This document shows, piece by piece, positions 60,933 to 64,000 of a DNA stretch of 64,000 nt. This DNA comes from Dactylosporangium vinaceum (lineage in GTDB: Bacteria; Actinomycetota; Actinomycetes; Mycobacteriales; Micromonosporaceae), in assembly GCF_019904175.1 (NCBI RefSeq), contig NZ_CP061913.1, positions 8,494,001 to 8,558,000 of the forward strand. The letters are read 5' to 3'. The translations under genes were made by a program, and so were the position numbers. The stretch's first letter is position 1. Every line of letters starts with the position of its first letter. The notes below the pieces were generated by a model that did not search any database, was not told the DNA's origin, and saw only the letters and a program-made list of their open reading frames with translations.

Positions 60933-62561
60933 ATGACCGTGGGCTTACCCGCCCTTCGCACCAAGCTGATCGCCGACGCCGATCTCGGCGCCGGCAACGT
61001 CCTGGCGAAGCTGCGGGAGCACGGTGTGGCCCCCGACGAACCGACGATCACCTTCGATGTCGAGGTCGACGGCCACCCGGCCTGGACCGCGCTGACCTTC
61101 GGCGAGCTCGATGAGCGGGTCGCGGCCCGCGCCGCCTGGCTGCAGGCCCGCGGCATCGGCCGGCGCGACCCGGTCGCCGTCTACGTCACCTCGGCCGCCG
61201 ACGTGTTCCTCAACTTCCTGGCGCTGACCCGTCTCGGCGCGATCCCGGCCCTGATGAACGGCAACATGCCCGGCGACGTGGCGGTCGAGTACATCCAGCG
61301 GCTGGGCGCGACAGGCGTCATCGCCGACGCTGTGCACGCGCCGCTGCTGGGCGCGCAGCCGGTGTTCGCGGCGGCCGAGACGGGCACCGGCGATCCGGGC
61401 GCGGCGCCCGAGCATTTCCGCCACCATGCGGACGATCCGATCGCCATTACGCATTCCTCGGGTACCACCCGAATGCCGACGCCCGTCGTGCACTCCCACA
61501 GCAGCCTCTTCGCGGCGATCCGGGCCATCCGGCTGACGGAGCCGCGCTCGCACGAGCCGGTGCGGCACATGTCGGCCCTGCCCGCCGCCCACGCCGCCGG
61601 GATCATCACGCTGCACCAGGCCCTCTGCAACCGCTACGAGCTGCTGTGCCTCTCCGCCCAGGGCGGCCCGTTCGGCCACAACGGCTCCGCTGTCGTCGAC
61701 GCGATCGAGCGCTGGCGCCCGACCGGCGTCTTCGGCTTCGCCGTGACGTGGGCCGAGATCGCCGCCCTGGACCTCAGCGGCCGCGACCTCGACTCGGTCC
61801 GCGTGTGGTTCAACACGGGCGACTGCGCGCACGAGGCGCACGTACGCAAGCTCATCGCCATCGGCAGCCACCCCACCTGGACCCGCGAGGGCACGGTCAC
61901 GGTCGCCGGCTCCCGCTTCACCGACGGCATCGGCTCGACCGAGATGGGCCACTCGGCGTTCCACGTCACCCACCGCCAGGGCAGCGAGCACTACGACCGC
62001 TGCGTGGGCAGGCCGTATCCGTTCGCGGACGTGGCGCTGCTCGACCTGTCGACCGGGCGGCCCGTGCCCGACGGCGAGGTGGGCCACGTGGGCCTGAAGT
62101 CGCCCACCCTGGCCCCGGGCTACTGGAACGACTCGGTCAACACCTACCGCAACCGCCTCGACGGCTACTACCTGACCGGCGACCTCATGTACCGCCACGA
62201 CAACGGCTGCTACCACCACGTCGACCGCGCCGTGGACGCCGTCGACCTGGGCGACGGCCAGTGGCTCTACACCGCCCTGGCCGAAGAGCGCATCCTGGCC
62301 CGCTGCCCCGACATCCGCGACTGCACGGTCGTCGCCCGCCGCACGGCGACCGCCGTCGACACCGACGTCCTGCTGATCCTCGCCCCGGGCGCCGACCCCA
62401 CCATCGACCGCACCGAGCAGATCCGCGCCGCCATGGGCGGCCCGGCCGCCGCCACGGTCCGCAGCGCCCCCGTGGTGCAGGAGAACGACATCGTCCTGGG
62501 CCCGACGGGCAAGGTCCGCAAATTCCTGATGCGCCAGCGCCACCTGGCCGCCACCCGCTGA
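60933..62561 (+). CDS. Acyl-AMP ligase (ANL superfamily)
   Basis: 542 aa adenylate-forming enzyme. A3-like motif ITHSSGTTRMPTPVVHSHSS, A5-like GIGSTEMGHSAFH, A7-8 DGYYLTGDLMYRHDNGCYHHVDR and the final Lys in GPTGKVRKFLMR, so it should be active. ATG at 60933 has agggag directly against it; GTG at 60939 is better spaced and may be the true start. It is divergent from the condensation-type gene and probably activates a carboxylic acid for transfer to the ACP. Substrate unknown. Confidence 0.9.
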   Translation: MTVGLPALRTKLIADADLGAGNVLAKLREHGVAPDEPTITFDVEVDGHPAWTALTFGELDERVAARAAWLQARGIGRRDPVAVYVTSAADVFLNFLALTRLGAIPALMNGNMPGDVAVEYIQRLGATGVIADAVHAPLLGAQPVFAAAETGTGDPGAAPEHFRHHADDPIAITHSSGTTRMPTPVVHSHSSLFAAIRAIRLTEPRSHEPVRHMSALPAAHAAGIITLHQALCNRYELLCLSAQGGPFGHNGSAVVDAIERWRPTGVFGFAVTWAEIAALDLSGRDLDSVRVWFNTGDCAHEAHVRKLIAIGSHPTWTREGTVTVAGSRFTDGIGSTEMGHSAFHVTHRQGSEHYDRCVGRPYPFADVALLDLSTGRPVPDGEVGHVGLKSPTLAPGYWNDSVNTYRNRLDGYYLTGDLMYRHDNGCYHHVDRAVDAVDLGDGQWLYTALAEERILARCPDIRDCTVVARRTATAVDTDVLLILAPGADPTIDRTEQIRAAMGGPAAATVRSAPVVQENDIVLGPTGKVRKFLMRQRHLAATR

Positions 62562-62759
62562 CCCCCGCCGCACCGACCCGCGCCGGGGGCGGTGGCGGGC
62601 AGGGCTGTCGGGTGATCGGGCAGAGATCGGGGCTGGGCGGACCGGCAACCCGGGCAGACCTTGTGGGCAACCGGATCGCTACCGCACAGTGACTGCACCG
62701 GCCGAGATCACTCTTCGGAGTTGGCCAGTGACTCACAGTTCGCTGTTCGGAGGTACGTC

Positions 62760-63929
62760 ATGCACAAGTGGGTGTTGCGGGGCCTGGTGACCGCCGGGTT
62801 CGCGGGCGGCGTCTGGCTGCTGAGCGCGGGGGCCGCGCAGGCGGCGGACGCGCCGGGGCACGGCGGTGTCGCATCGGTCGGCCTGCGCGGTTCGGGGGCC
62901 TCCGTCACCGTGGGTGGGGTGGCGAGCGTCAACGTGGGGACCGGCACCGGTGTCCACGCCGGCGGACCCGGCTCGGGCGGGGCGTCGTCGCCGGGCGGCG
63001 GCGGCCTCCAGGTCGGCGTCGACCTCGGCGGCGCACCGTCGACGGCGGGCGGCAGTGGCACGAGCAGTGGCAGCGGCACGAGCAGTGGCAGCGGCACGAG
63101 CAGTGGCAGCGGCGGCAGTGGCACCAGCGGCGGCGGGCTGCAGGCCGGGGTCACGGTCGGCACCATCGCGAACGTCCAGGCCGGTGTGGCTCAGTCAGGT
63201 GTGCAGGTGACTGTCGACCTCGGCGGCACCTCGGCCGCGGCCGCGCCGATCGACGTGGTCGTCGGGGCCGGCCCTGCCTCCGTGAACCTGAACCTCGGCG
63301 GCGGCGGCGGGGTGAACGGTGGCGCCACGATCGACGACATGCTCGACGTGGACGTGACCGGCGACCTCGGCGACCCGTCCCTCACGCTCTCGGCCGACCT
63401 GGGTGACGAACTCTCGGCCGGCGCGGTGCTCGACCTCTCCGGTGGCGTCTCCGCCGCCGCCGACCTGAGCACCGGCACCGACGCGGGCCTGAACTTCACC
63501 GTGGACCTCCTTCCCGCGATCACCTCGGAGACCACCGGCCCGGGCAGCGGCGGCACAGGCACGGGTAGTGGTGGCACAGGCACGGGTAGTGGTGGCACAG
63601 GCACGGGTGGCGGCGGCGGCACAGGCACGGGTGGCGGCGGCACAGGCACGGGTGGCGGCGGCACAGGCACGGGTGGCGGCGCGGGTAGCGCGGGCCCGGG
63701 CAACGGCACCGGAGCTGGCGCCGGCTCGGGTGGCGGCACCGCCGTGAACGCGGGCGGCGGTGGGGTGAGCGCGGGTGCCGTCACCGCCGTCGACCTCACC
63801 ACCGCCGACGCCGACGCGCTGCAACCGGGCGCGCTGCCCGTCACCGGCGTGCAGACGGCCGGCCTCGCGCTCGCCGGGCTGCTCATGATGGGCCTGGGGC
63901 TGCTGCTCCTGCGCCGCCGCCGGTACTGA
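62760..63929 (+). CDS. Glycine-rich cell-wall surface protein with LPVTG sortase signal
   Basis: 389 aa. Signal peptide (cut after AAQAA, ~residue 29), then Gly/Ser/Thr-rich repeats: GSGTSS units (~100-115), beta-like segments (GVQVTVDLGG, SVNLNLGGGGG), and a run of TGTGGGG units (~262-305). Sorting signal LPVTG at residues 359-363, hydrophobic helix and RRRRY at the very end, so it is a sortase substrate linked to the wall. RBS cggaggta precedes ATG at 62760. Function unknown; possibly a hydrophobic aerial or surface layer component. Confidence 0.85.
   Translation: MHKWVLRGLVTAGFAGGVWLLSAGAAQAADAPGHGGVASVGLRGSGASVTVGGVASVNVGTGTGVHAGGPGSGGASSPGGGGLQVGVDLGGAPSTAGGSGTSSGSGTSSGSGTSSGSGGSGTSGGGLQAGVTVGTIANVQAGVAQSGVQVTVDLGGTSAAAAPIDVVVGAGPASVNLNLGGGGGVNGGATIDDMLDVDVTGDLGDPSLTLSADLGDELSAGAVLDLSGGVSAAADLSTGTDAGLNFTVDLLPAITSETTGPGSGGTGTGSGGTGTGSGGTGTGGGGGTGTGGGGTGTGGGGTGTGGGAGSAGPGNGTGAGAGSGGGTAVNAGGGGVSAGAVTAVDLTTADADALQPGALPVTGVQTAGLALAGLLMMGLGLLLLRRRRY
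63056..63110. repeat. Short tandem repeat (GSGTSS) in surface protein gene
   Basis: Three near-perfect 18-bp copies of agtggcagcggcacgagc, encoding repeated SGSGTS. Every unit keeps the frame. Confidence 0.75.
63551..63676. repeat. Tandem repeat of ggcacaggcacgggt units in surface protein gene
   Basis: At least seven units of 15-24 bp with core ggcacaggcacgggt and either agtggt or ggcggc between them, encoding (G)TGTG(S/G)GG. Likely to vary in number between isolates. Confidence 0.8.
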
Positions 63930-64000
63930 CCGGCCGGGCCGCACCGGGTCGCCGGTGGGACACGCGGGCTGCCACGGCACATCTCCCCGCGGCCCCACCG

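Noticed and set aside
63195..63998. Minus-strand frame of repeated TRACAA units
   Set aside because: It is the complement of the glycine-rich repeats of the LPXTG gene, whose signal peptide, sorting motif and ribosome-binding site make it the real gene.

Overview
The window is very GC-rich DNA (roughly 70% or more by eye in most genes), with frequent GTG starts, ATGA/GTGA stop-start overlaps and actinobacterial gene content: a GlnR-type nitrogen box, a solitary TgpA-like transglutaminase and Tat/lipoprotein solute-binding proteins. This points to a high-GC filamentous actinomycete, plausibly Micromonosporaceae; the family is inference. No rRNA, tRNA, CRISPR array or insertion sequence was seen.

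1-11 kb holds stress and redox functions: dnaK (cut by the window start), an Hsp20 with a repeat tail, a cyclic-nucleotide-domain/thioredoxin-reductase-like flavoprotein, two zinc (formaldehyde-type) dehydrogenases, a one-base-frameshifted small gene facing a MarR gene across a palindromic operator, a cation exchanger, a STAS protein and an Rcp1-like response regulator. 11-19.4 kb is a nitrogen-scavenging locus: a GlnR-like box, the urea ABC transporter urtABCDE, an NCS1 permease and two tandem TetR paralogues.

19.4-26.3 kb is an accessory island with visibly lower GC. A 928-aa P-loop ATPase, a 358-aa orphan and a NYN-domain predicted RNase form one overlapping operon. A promoter, a three-hairpin intergenic RNA with an intrinsic terminator and a DUF4062 (TIR-like) protein follow. 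This is the best candidate for an undescribed conflict or defence system.

26.4-30.2 kb carries a tubby/LURP-like protein, a membrane protein with a duplicated module and a secreted M14 carboxypeptidase. 30.2-47 kb is a sugar catabolic cluster: an apiosidase-like (DUF4038) hydrolase, a sugar ABC importer, a GH2 beta-mannosidase, a GntR regulator, a D-apionate-lactonase (ApnL)-like protein, an SDR, a DUF1537 kinase, an NAD-dependent epimerase, a split transketolase, a zinc dehydrogenase and a GH26-like secreted hydrolase. A palindrome TGGMATRCCA recurs at its promoters, so it looks like one GntR-controlled regulon for a branched-chain plant sugar such as apiose.

47-55.2 kb mixes an alpha-oxoamine synthase, a methyltransferase, a frameshifted transglutaminase, a LacI regulator, three gene remnants and a subtilase-like protein with a seven-repeat predicted beta-propeller. 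55.2-62.6 kb looks like a small biosynthetic cluster: two glycosyltransferases, an acyl carrier protein with an altered DSL motif, a half-length and a full-length KAS III-like protein, a stand-alone condensation-type protein and an acyl-AMP ligase. A glycine-rich LPXTG surface protein closes the window.
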